A stretch of DNA of 64,000 nucleotides, taken from contig NZ_VFMN01000001.1 of assembly GCF_006715055.1 (NCBI RefSeq), positions 310,001 through 374,000 on the forward strand, read 5' to 3'. This document shows positions 56,972 through 64,000 of the stretch, piece by piece. The notes beneath the pieces are model-generated. The model had not been told where the DNA came from. It did no database searches and saw only the letters and a list, made by a program, of their open reading frames with translations. Position 1 is the stretch's first letter. Every line of letters starts with the position of its first letter. Made by a program: the position numbers and the translations under genes. Source of the stretch: Lapillicoccus jejuensis (GTDB taxonomy: Bacteria > Actinomycetota > Actinomycetes > Actinomycetales > Dermatophilaceae).

Positions 56972-58066
56972 GTGCCGTCCCGCTGGCGCGACCTCGACGA
57001 GTCCGACGTCCGCGTCCGCCCCAACCCGCGCGGCTCGCGGCGGCGCACCAAGGAGCGCCCGGCGTTCGAGGACGCCGTCCCCGGCTTCGTCGTCGCCGTC
57101 GACCGCGGTCGCTTCACCGTCCTCGTCGCCGCCGGCGACGGCGGGCACGGGACGCCGGAGCGGACCGTCACCGCCGTCAAGGCGCGCGACCTCGGCCGCA
57201 AGGGCGTCGTCGTCGGTGACCACGTCGGCCTCGTCGGCGACGTCACCGGGAGCCCCGACGCGCTGGCCCGCATCGTCACGCAGGAGCCGCGGGTCTCGGT
57301 GCTGCGGCGCACCGCCGACGACACCGACCCGGTCGAGCGCGTCCTCGTCGCCAACGCCGACCAGCTCGTCGTCGTCTCCTCGCTGACCAACCCCGAGCCC
57401 CGCCCGCGCCTCATCGACCGCTGCCTCGTCGCCGCGTACGACGCCGGGCTCGACCCGCTACTCGTCCTCACCAAGGCCGACCTCACCGACCCGGCGCCCT
57501 TCCTGGCGTCGTACGCGCCGCTGCAGGTGCCCCACGTCGTCACCGCCCGCGAGGGCGACGTCGTCGCGCACGCCGAGCAGGTGCGCGAGCGCCTCGCCGG
57601 CCGCGTGTCGGTCCTCGTCGGGCACTCGGGGGTCGGCAAGTCGACCCTCGTCAACGCGCTCGTGCCCGACGCGCTGCGCGCCGTCGGACGGGTCAACGAC
57701 GTCACGGGCCGCGGGCGGCACACCTCGACGTCCGCGGTCGCGCTGCGGCTGCCGTCGGCCGACGGGACGGGCGACGGCTGGGTCGTCGACACCCCGGGGG
57801 TGCGCTCCTTCGGCCTGGCCCACGTCGACCCGGCCCGGATCATCACCCACTTCCCCGACCTCGAGCCGGGGACGGAGCAGTGCCCGCGCGGCTGCACCCA
57901 CGACGAGCCCGAGTGCGGCCTCGACGACTTCGTCGCCTCGGGCGCGGCCGGCCCGGCCGGTCCGTCGCGCCTGGACTCGCTGCGCCGGCTGCTGCGCGCC
58001 CGGACCGGTCGTGACGAGCGCGACGAGCGCGGCGAGGACGCCGGCGACGCGTCCGACCCCGCCTGA
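56972..58066 (+). CDS. rsgA: Ribosome small-subunit biogenesis GTPase RsgA
   Basis: 364 residues. N-terminal OB-fold, then the circularly permuted GTPase: VLTKADL (G4), LVGHSGVGKSTLVNALV (G1), GRGRHTST (G2), VVDTPGVRSFGL (G3). Zinc-binding C-terminal part with CPRGCTHDEPECGL. Helps 30S maturation. GTG start 5 nt after aroA. The C-terminal tail is charged and repetitive (RDERDERGEDAGD). Confidence 0.95.
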   Translation: MPSRWRDLDESDVRVRPNPRGSRRRTKERPAFEDAVPGFVVAVDRGRFTVLVAAGDGGHGTPERTVTAVKARDLGRKGVVVGDHVGLVGDVTGSPDALARIVTQEPRVSVLRRTADDTDPVERVLVANADQLVVVSSLTNPEPRPRLIDRCLVAAYDAGLDPLLVLTKADLTDPAPFLASYAPLQVPHVVTAREGDVVAHAEQVRERLAGRVSVLVGHSGVGKSTLVNALVPDALRAVGRVNDVTGRGRHTSTSAVALRLPSADGTGDGWVVDTPGVRSFGLAHVDPARIITHFPDLEPGTEQCPRGCTHDEPECGLDDFVASGAAGPAGPSRLDSLRRLLRARTGRDERDERGEDAGDASDPA

Positions 58067-58127
58067 ACCACCCCAGCCCCGGGGGCGTCTCCCCCGGTAC
58101 CCCCTCCCCCGGACCCGAGGAGACCTG

Positions 58128-58547
58128 GTGACCATCACCGGACTGCCGCTGCACCCGCTCGTCGTGCACGCCGTCGTCGTCCTGCTCCCGCTCATGGCCC
58201 TGCTCACGGTGCTCGTCGCCGTCCGCCCCGCGTGGCGCGTCAAGGCGTGGTGGGTCGTCGTCGGCAACGCCCTCGTCGCCGGCGCGTCGCTGCTGGCCAA
58301 GGAGAGCGGCGAGTCGCTGCAGGCCTCCCTCGGCGGTCAGGTCGCCCGCGAGCACGGGGAGCTCGGTGAGGTCCTGCCGTGGTTCGCCGTCGCGCTGCTC
58401 GTGACGTCGGCGGCGCTGGCGCTGCTGCGCTCCCGGCGCACCCCCGCGCTGGTCTCCGCGGTCGTCACCGTCGTCGCGGCCGTCGCCGCGGTGTGGTGGA
58501 CCGTGCGCACCGGCGACTCCGGCGCCCGCGCCGTCTGGCAGCGCTGA
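58128..58547 (+). CDS. DUF2231-like small membrane protein
   Basis: 139 residues with four predicted membrane helices and the characteristic N-terminus GLPLHPLVVHAVVVLLPL. GAGGAG lies 6 nt before the GTG start. The family is found near heme or redox genes in other bacteria; here it sits between rsgA and hisN. No catalytic motif. Confidence 0.82.
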   Translation: MTITGLPLHPLVVHAVVVLLPLMALLTVLVAVRPAWRVKAWWVVVGNALVAGASLLAKESGESLQASLGGQVAREHGELGEVLPWFAVALLVTSAALALLRSRRTPALVSAVVTVVAAVAAVWWTVRTGDSGARAVWQR

Positions 58548-58582
58548 GCGGGGCGCTCCCGGACGGGGCACCCCCGGCCCGC

Positions 58583-58588
58583 TAGCGT
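58583..58588 (+). promoter_or_regulatory. Leaderless -10 box TAGCGT for hisN
   Basis: TAGCGT ends 7 nt before GTG 58596. Confidence 0.5.
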
Positions 58589-58595
58589 GTCGCAG

Positions 58596-59423
58596 GTGAG
58601 CGGCGCGACGACGTACGACGACGACCTGCGCCTCGCGCACGTGCTGGCCGACGCGGCCGAGCGGGTGACCATGCCGCGCTTCCGGGCCGCCGACCTCGTC
58701 GTCGAGACCAAGCCGGACCTCACCCCGGTGACCGACGCGGACCGCTCCGCCGAGGAGGCGCTGCGCGCGCAGCTGCACCGCACCCGGCCCCGCGACGCGG
58801 TCCACGGCGAGGAGGGTGAGGACACCGGTCACGGCCCCCGGCGCTGGGTCATCGACCCCATCGACGGCACGAAGAACTTCGTCCGCGGCGTCCCGGTCTG
58901 GGCCACCCTCATCGCGCTCGTCGACGGCGACCGTCCCGTCGTCGGCCTCGTCGCGGCGCCGGCGCTGGGCCGGCGCTGGTGGGCCGCGGCGGGCTCCGGG
59001 TCCTGGAGCGGCCGCTCGCTCACCGGCGCCCGGCGCAACCGGGTCTCGCAGGTCGCCCGCCTCGAGGACGCGTCGATGTCCTACTCGTCGCTGTCGGGCT
59101 GGCGCGGCATCGACCGCCAGCGGCAGCTCGTCGACCTGCTCGACACCTGCTGGCGCAGCCGGGCGTACGGCGACTTCTGGTCCTACGTGCTCCTCGCCGA
59201 GGGCAGCGTCGACCTCGCCGCCGAACCCGAGCTGGCGCTGCACGACATGGCCGCCCTCGTCCCCGTCGTCACCGAGGCGGGCGGGCGGTTCACGTCCCTG
59301 GCCGGCGAGGACGGCTGCTGGGGCGGCAACGCGCTGGCCAGCAACGGCCTCCTGCACGAGGCCGCCCTCGCCCGTCTGGGGACGGGCCCCTCGGGCCAGG
59401 AGGCCCCCGCCGTCACGCCGTGA
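58596..59423 (+). CDS. hisN: Histidinol-phosphatase, inositol monophosphatase family
   Basis: 275 residues. IMPase motifs: VTDADRSAEEALRAQL, GEEGEDTG, the metal site WVIDPIDGTKNFVRGVP, and YGDFWSYVLLAEGSVDLAAE. In actinobacteria this family member next to aroA and rsgA dephosphorylates histidinol phosphate. GTG 58596 is taken because of the upstream -10 box; GTG 58587 would overlap that box. The 3' end overlaps the convergent M16 gene by 11 nt. Confidence 0.92.
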   Translation: MSGATTYDDDLRLAHVLADAAERVTMPRFRAADLVVETKPDLTPVTDADRSAEEALRAQLHRTRPRDAVHGEEGEDTGHGPRRWVIDPIDGTKNFVRGVPVWATLIALVDGDRPVVGLVAAPALGRRWWAAAGSGSWSGRSLTGARRNRVSQVARLEDASMSYSSLSGWRGIDRQRQLVDLLDTCWRSRAYGDFWSYVLLAEGSVDLAAEPELALHDMAALVPVVTEAGGRFTSLAGEDGCWGGNALASNGLLHEAALARLGTGPSGQEAPAVTP

Positions 59424-60789
59424 CGACGGTGACCTCGCCGAGCCCGAGCCCGCGGATCCCCTCGGCGTGGGCGCTCGCGTCCCCCACCACGACGACGGTC
59501 CAGCGCCCGTCGACGGCGGCGCGGTAGGCGGCGTCGAGGTCGTCCACGCCGAGCCCCCGGATGCGGGTGAGGTTCTCGGTGGTGAACTGCGTGTCGAGCC
59601 CGTCGAGCGCCATCGTCACGGCCTCGTCGGCGACGGCGTCGGCCGTCGCGTACCGCGCGGGCGCGGTGAGCGAGACGAAGTCGACCCCCGAGCGCACCTC
59701 CTGCTCGGTGAAGCCGTCGCGCGCGCCCCCGAGGATCTCCACGAGGGTGCCGAGCGCCTCGACCGTGCTGTCGGCCCGCACGCTGCCGCTGGTGACGAAC
59801 AGCCCCTCGCGCCGCCGCGGCCGGAAGGCCGAGCGGATCCCGTAGGTGAAGCCCTTCTGCTCGCGCAGCACCGCGTCGATCCGCGCGTTGGGGCCGCCGC
59901 CGAGGACGAACGACAGGACGGGGTACGGCGCCCAGCCGCCCGCCACCCGGCGGTCCGGGCCGGGGGCGGCGACGACGAGCTCGGTCTGGACCGAGCCGGG
60001 CCGGTCGAGCAGGACCACGCGGGCGCGGTCCTCGGCGTAGGCGGGGGCGGGCGGCGGGGTGGGCTCGCCACCCTCGCCCGACCACGCCCCGAGGGCCTGC
60101 TCGACCTCGCCGACGGCGTCGAGGCCGCTCAGGTCACCGGCGAGGACCAGCGTCCCGCCGGCGGGACGCACGTGCGCGGCGTGGAACGCGGCGACGTCGT
60201 CGCGGGTGACGCCGGAGACGCCCTCGCGGGTGCCGGCGGTCGGGCGCGACGCGCGGCTGCTGCCGTCGAAGAGCGTCGCGACCAGCTCGATCGCGGCCCG
60301 CTGCGCCGGCACCGCCCGCTCCTGCTCGATCTCGGCGAGGCGCTGCTTGCGGTGCCGGTCGACCTCGTCGGGGGGGAAGGCGGGCTCGGTGAGGGCCTGG
60401 CGCAGCAGGTCGAGGGCGTAGCCCAGGTGGCGCTTGGCGACGTCGACGTCGACGACGAGCCCGCTCTCGGAGACGCCGGCGCCGAGCGCCACGCCCTTGC
60501 GCTCGAGCAGCTCGGCGAACTCGGTCGAGGACCAGCGGGCGGTCCCCTCGTCGAGGGTGCGCGCCATGAGCGTCGCCACGCCCTCCTTGTCGCGCGGCTC
60601 CAGCGACAGCGGGACGGGCAGCGCGAGCCGCACGGACAGGACGTACTGCCCGGGGACGTCGTACGCGAGGACGGTCAGCCCGTTGTCGAGGGTGACCCGC
60701 CGCGCCGCCGGGAAGGCGTACGGCGCCGGCGGCGCCACCGCCGGCCGGGGCACCGGCACGTCGGTGGTGGGGTCGGTCGTCGTCGTCAC
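59413..60789 (-). CDS. M16 family peptidase, non-catalytic partner
   Basis: 458 residues. It has the M16 fold (LDNGLTVLAYDVPGQYVLSV, GAGVSESGLVVDVDVAKRHL, LSFVLGGGPNARIDAVLREQ, KGFTYGIRSAFRP) but no HxxEH: the equivalent segment reads GVATLMARTLDEGTARWSS. It should pair with the active subunit encoded directly upstream, as in mitochondrial-processing-peptidase-type heterodimers. GTG 60789 overlaps that gene's stop as GTGA. Confidence 0.92.
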   Translation of the reverse strand: MTTTTDPTTDVPVPRPAVAPPAPYAFPAARRVTLDNGLTVLAYDVPGQYVLSVRLALPVPLSLEPRDKEGVATLMARTLDEGTARWSSTEFAELLERKGVALGAGVSESGLVVDVDVAKRHLGYALDLLRQALTEPAFPPDEVDRHRKQRLAEIEQERAVPAQRAAIELVATLFDGSSRASRPTAGTREGVSGVTRDDVAAFHAAHVRPAGGTLVLAGDLSGLDAVGEVEQALGAWSGEGGEPTPPPAPAYAEDRARVVLLDRPGSVQTELVVAAPGPDRRVAGGWAPYPVLSFVLGGGPNARIDAVLREQKGFTYGIRSAFRPRRREGLFVTSGSVRADSTVEALGTLVEILGGARDGFTEQEVRSGVDFVSLTAPARYATADAVADEAVTMALDGLDTQFTTENLTRIRGLGVDDLDAAYRAAVDGRWTVVVVGDASAHAEGIRGLGLGEVTVVTA

Positions 60790-62123
60790 GCGCTCTCCTC
60801 CTGGACCTCGTCCTGCTCGTCCTGCTCGTCCTGCTCGTCGGCCTGCTCGGCGCGGAACTCGACCACCGCGCGGGCCGACGGGGCCAGCCAGCGGGCCGCG
60901 GCCTCGCGCACCTGCTCGGGCGTGACGGCCGCGATCCGGTCGAGGAAGGTGTTGACGAAGGTCGGGTCGTCCGCCAGCAGCGCGTAGTGGCAGATGGCGT
61001 CGGCCCGCTCGTCCATGCTCGCGAGCGAGCTGAGCCAGGACCGCTCGGTCTCCGCCAGCGCGGCCTCGGTCTCGGCCGGCGTCGGTCCCTCCTGCGCGAA
61101 GCGCTCGAGCTCCTCGACGACGGCCGCCTCGACCGCCTGCGGGTCGGCGCCCTCGGCGACGTCGAGCGAGACCAGCCCCAGCGAGACGCCGTCGACGAGC
61201 CCCATCGCGTGGGCGGACAGCCCGGTGACGACCTGCTCGTCGCGCACCAGCCGCTTGGTCAGCCGCGACGTGGCCAGCCCGCCGACCGCGTCGAGGGCGA
61301 GGGCGCACGCGTAGTACTCCGGCGTGCCGTCGACCGGCAGCCGGAAGGCCAGGTAGAGCCGCTCGTTGGGCACGGCGGCGCGGCGCACGAGCCGGGCCGG
61401 CTCGGTGAGCGGCTCGAGCGCGGCCGGCGGTCGCGGGGTCGGCACCGTCGTGGCCGGCAGCGGCCCGAAGTACCGCTCGACGGCCGCGAACGCCGCCTCC
61501 GGCTGGACGTCGCCGACGACGGTGAGGACGGTGTTGCCCGGGCCGTACCAGGTGCGGAAGAAGGCGTGGACGTCGTCGAGGCTGGCGGCGTCGAGGTCCT
61601 CCATCGACCCGATCGTCGGGTGGTGGTAGGGGTGGTCGTCGGGGAAGACGGTGGCGTAGACGTCGAGCAGCGCGGTGCCGTAGGGCACGTTGTCGTAGCG
61701 CTGGCGCTTCTCCTCCTTGACCACGTCGCGCTGGTTGTCCAGGTTCTCCTGCGTCACCGCGTCGAGCAGGTGCCCGTGCCGGTCGGCCTCGAGCCACAGC
61801 GCGAGCTCGAAGGCGCCGGTCGGCACCGTCTCGAAGTAGTTGGTCCGGTCGAACCACGTCGTCGCGTTGAGCCGTCCGCCGTGCGCCATGAGGGCGGTGA
61901 AGTGCTCCCCCGAGGCGACCTGGCGCGAGCCCTGGAACATCAGGTGCTCGAAGAGGTGGGCGAAGCCGGTGCGGCCCGGCGACTCGTGCCGCGAACCCAC
62001 CCCCACCCACAGGTTGACGGTGACGGTCGGGACGGCGTGGTCCTCGGAGACCACGACGCGCAGCCCGTTGGCCAGGGTGCGCGTCGCGATGGGGTAGGCG
62101 ACCGTGGTCGCGGTGTCGCTCAC
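60786..62123 (-). CDS. M16 family zinc metallopeptidase, catalytic subunit
   Basis: 445 residues. The inverted zinc motif is present: FAHLFEHLMFQG (HxxEH), with the third ligand Glu about 75 residues later in NQRDVVKEEKRQRYD. The C-terminal half is the second M16 domain. The protein ends in an acidic tail of EQD repeats. GTG 62123 has TAGGGT 6 nt upstream (leaderless). Heads the two-gene operon with the inactive subunit. Confidence 0.94.
   Translation of the reverse strand: MSDTATTVAYPIATRTLANGLRVVVSEDHAVPTVTVNLWVGVGSRHESPGRTGFAHLFEHLMFQGSRQVASGEHFTALMAHGGRLNATTWFDRTNYFETVPTGAFELALWLEADRHGHLLDAVTQENLDNQRDVVKEEKRQRYDNVPYGTALLDVYATVFPDDHPYHHPTIGSMEDLDAASLDDVHAFFRTWYGPGNTVLTVVGDVQPEAAFAAVERYFGPLPATTVPTPRPPAALEPLTEPARLVRRAAVPNERLYLAFRLPVDGTPEYYACALALDAVGGLATSRLTKRLVRDEQVVTGLSAHAMGLVDGVSLGLVSLDVAEGADPQAVEAAVVEELERFAQEGPTPAETEAALAETERSWLSSLASMDERADAICHYALLADDPTFVNTFLDRIAAVTPEQVREAAARWLAPSARAVVEFRAEQADEQDEQDEQDEVQEESA
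60807..60833 (-). repeat. 9-nt tandem repeats encoding the acidic M16 tail
   Basis: Three perfect CTCGTCCTG units (plus strand) with partial extension to 60845; they encode the EQDEQDEQD tail of the catalytic M16 subunit. Confidence 0.7.
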
Positions 62124-62129
62124 GCGCCG

Positions 62130-62135
62130 ACCCTA
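62130..62135 (-). promoter_or_regulatory. Leaderless -10 box TAGGGT for the M16 operon
   Basis: TAGGGT ends 6 nt before GTG 62123 on the minus strand. Confidence 0.55.
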
Positions 62136-62154
62136 CGCGACGCCTCCGACGGCG

Positions 62155-63537
62155 TCAGGCGCGGCGCGAGTCCCCGAGCCGCTCCGGGTCCTGGCCCATG
62201 GACTCCAGCTGCTGGATGGCCTGCCGACCGAAGACCTGCTGCTCGGTGATCGTCCGCTCGGCGCGGCCGCGCCCGACGAAGCTGACCGCCCAGTGCAGGA
62301 GCGTCGTCACCCGGTTCTTGAAGCCGATGATGTAGACGATGTGGACCCCGAGCCACAGCAGCCAGGCGACGAACCCGCCGAAGCGCAGCCTCCCGACGCT
62401 CGCTACCGCGGAGAACCGCGAGACCGTCGCCATCGACCCCTTGTCGAAGTAGTGGAAGCGCTCCTCGGTCGGCTGCCCGGCCGCGCGGCGCAGGATCTGC
62501 TTGGCCGAGAAGCGCGCTCCCTGGATGGCCACCTGCGCCACCCCGGGCAGCTTGTCGAGCGAGATCATGTCGCCGACGACGTGGATCTCCGGGTGGCCGG
62601 GCAGGGTGAGGTCGGGCAGCACGGCGATGCGCCCGGAGCGGTCGGTGTCCGCCCCGGTCTGGTCGGCGAGCTGCTTCCCCAGCGGGCTGGCCTGCACGCC
62701 CGCCGCCCACACCTTGCAGACGGACTCGACCCGGCGCACGTAGCCGGAGTCGACGTCCTTGAGCTCGATGCCGGTGGCGTCGACGTCGGTGACCATGCTC
62801 CCGAGGATCACCTCGACACCCATCTTCTCCAGCCGGCGCTGGGCGATCTCGCCGAGCCGGTCGCCGAAGGCGGGCAGCACCTGCTTCGCGCCGTCGACGA
62901 GGGTGACGTGCGCGGTCGAGGGGTCGATGTGCCGGAAGTCGCGGCGCAGCGTGCGCAGCGACAGCTCGGCGATCTGGCCGGCCATCTCGACGCCGGTCGG
63001 GCCGGCGCCGACGACGACGAAGCTGAGCAGCCGCGAGGCCTCGTGCTTGTCGCCGCGCAGCATCGCCAGCTCGGCGAGCTCGAAGCAGCCGAGGATGCGC
63101 CCGCGCAGCTCGAGGGCGTCGTCGATGCTCTTCATCCCCGGCGCGAACTGCGAGAAGTGGTCGTTCCCGAAGTAGGACTGCCCCGCGCCCGCGGCGACGA
63201 CGAGGTCGTCGTACGGCGTGACGAGGGTGCGCCCGAGGTGCTCGGAGCTGACCGTGCGGGCCTCGACGTCGATGTGGGTGACGTCGCCGAGGATCGTCGT
63301 GACGTTCCTCTGCTTCGCGACGACCTCACGGACCGCCGGCGCGATCTCGCCCTCGGAGAGGATGCCGGTCGCGACCTGGTAGAGCAGCGGCTGGAAGAGG
63401 TGGGCCGTCGTCTTCCCGACGAGGGTGATGTCGACGTCCGCGCGGCGCAGTGCCCGCGTGGCGAACAGCCCGCCGAAGCCGGTGCCGACGACGACGACCC
63501 GGTGACGACCGCCGGCCTGGGTGGGTGCGCTGCTCAT
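62155..63537 (-). CDS. ndh: Type II NADH dehydrogenase (NDH-2)
   Basis: 460 residues. FAD-binding RVVVVGTGFGGLFATRALRR, the quinone-side motif HLFQPLLYQVATGILSEGEI, NAD-binding FVVVGAGPTGVEMAGQIAEL, PGHPEIHVVGDMI, and the C-terminal membrane-anchoring region FGGFVAWLLWLGVHIVYIIG followed by a helix. Transfers electrons from NADH to menaquinone at the inner membrane without proton pumping. ATG 63537. Single gene. Confidence 0.95.
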   Translation of the reverse strand: MSSAPTQAGGRHRVVVVGTGFGGLFATRALRRADVDITLVGKTTAHLFQPLLYQVATGILSEGEIAPAVREVVAKQRNVTTILGDVTHIDVEARTVSSEHLGRTLVTPYDDLVVAAGAGQSYFGNDHFSQFAPGMKSIDDALELRGRILGCFELAELAMLRGDKHEASRLLSFVVVGAGPTGVEMAGQIAELSLRTLRRDFRHIDPSTAHVTLVDGAKQVLPAFGDRLGEIAQRRLEKMGVEVILGSMVTDVDATGIELKDVDSGYVRRVESVCKVWAAGVQASPLGKQLADQTGADTDRSGRIAVLPDLTLPGHPEIHVVGDMISLDKLPGVAQVAIQGARFSAKQILRRAAGQPTEERFHYFDKGSMATVSRFSAVASVGRLRFGGFVAWLLWLGVHIVYIIGFKNRVTTLLHWAVSFVGRGRAERTITEQQVFGRQAIQQLESMGQDPERLGDSRRA

Positions 63538-63633
63538 GACACCACTATTCCCCGTCGGCGCCCCCCTCCACCGTCCAGGGTGCTCCCGACCTCGTCACAG
63601 CCGGTGGCCAGGGGGTAGGGGGCGTACCGGGGG

Positions 63634-64000
63634 TCAGGACGGGAAGCGCACCAGCCGCAGGTAGTCGACCACCACGGAGTCGCCGTGGTCGTGGACCCCG
63701 TTCGTCACTCGGTCGCGGGCGGCGGGGTCGGGGTCGGTGACCAGGAGGGCGACGGTGTGCGGGCCGGCCGTCAGGTGCACCAGCCCGCCCGAGGCGTACT
63801 GCTCGACGTGCTGCGGGGTCGGCGCGTAGAGGTCGACGACCAGCGGGTCCCCCTGCCCGTCGAGCTGGAGGACGCCGTCGACGAGCACCTGCACGCGCCC
63901 GCGGTGGTCTCCGGCGAGGGCGCCGAGCTGGAGCCCGTAGTCGGCCTCCGCCGCGACGGGCAGCGTGAGCCGCACCTGCTGGCCCGGACGGGAGGTCGCG
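63634..64000 (-). CDS. C-terminal part of an exported, carbohydrate-binding-like protein
   Basis: The frame remains open past an internal GTG at 63975 to the right edge, reading PGQQVRLTLPV across it, so the window ends inside the gene. About 122 residues are visible: a beta-rich module with VQVLVDGVLQLDG, GLVHLTAGPHTVALLVTD and a final DSVVVDYLRLVRFPS, typical of jelly-roll carbohydrate-binding modules at the C-terminus of secreted glycosidases or sialidase-like proteins. The catalytic part, if any, is outside. Confidence 0.6.
   Translation of the reverse strand, partial: ATSRPGQQVRLTLPVAAEADYGLQLGALAGDHRGRVQVLVDGVLQLDGQGDPLVVDLYAPTPQHVEQYASGGLVHLTAGPHTVALLVTDPDPAARDRVTNGVHDHGDSVVVDYLRLVRFPS

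Overview
The window is a very GC-rich (roughly 70-75 % by eye) chromosomal segment from an actinobacterium, packed with genes on both strands. The lineage evidence is: GTG and TTG starts in about half the genes; many 4-nt ATGA/GTGA stop-start overlaps; nine good TANNNT -10 hexamers 6-8 nt before a start codon (leaderless transcription); a SigR/RsrA-type redox sigma and anti-sigma pair; nickel superoxide dismutase with its maturation protease; and the 24-residue ribosomal protein bL37. A member of the Micrococcales (for example Intrasporangiaceae) would fit, but the genus cannot be fixed from the sequence alone. I saw no rRNA, tRNA, CRISPR array, insertion sequence or prophage.

Layout. 1-4.4 kb: end of a Tad/Flp pilus locus (tadB fragment, tadA), then a 620-bp gap holding two copies of an unusual element, then three small secreted beta-rich proteins. 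4.4-5.3 kb: a zinc-independent MDR oxidoreductase. 5.4-25.8 kb: a surface-polysaccharide region with GT2 and GT4 glycosyltransferases, large GT-C/YfhO-like membrane proteins, an RgpF-family rhamnan synthesis protein, an acyltransferase-3/AlgX-like fusion, a Wzm/Wzt exporter and rmlD. 26-31 kb: a secreted PGRP-type amidase, rmlA, rmlC and a sugar epimerase, with two long inverted repeats. rmlB is not in the window. 31-33.2 kb: malic enzyme, then sodX-sodN.

33.3-37.2 kb: two membrane HD-GYP-type proteins. Just upstream, on the same strand, is a 152-bp tandem repeat in which every unit encodes a tiny peptide ending GPVSIWGWGG, headed by a longer 49-residue version of the same peptide. I do not recognise this peptide family and consider it the most interesting part of the window. 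A bL37 gene follows on the other strand.

37.3-52.2 kb: a second polysaccharide cluster of the Wzx/Wzy type, with a PglF-PglE-PglC-PglD-like set for a bacillosamine-type diamino sugar, two GT4 enzymes, flippase, polymerase, a UDP-sugar dehydrogenase, an epimerase and a DUF6541-like membrane protein. 52.2-59.4 kb: a conserved actinobacterial block (rsrA, sigR, alpha/beta hydrolase, SRAP protein, DoxX-like, aroA, rsgA, DUF2231, hisN). 59.4-63.5 kb: an M16 peptidase pair (one catalytic, one not) and a type II NADH dehydrogenase. The window ends inside a secreted or carbohydrate-binding-like gene.

How it fits together: the two sugar regions would supply rhamnose and amino sugars, build and export cell-surface glycans (ABC route in the first, Wzx/Wzy route in the second) and decorate them by acylation. 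The Tad pilus and small exported proteins also act at the surface. SigR/RsrA, NiSOD and the SRAP protein belong to stress defence.
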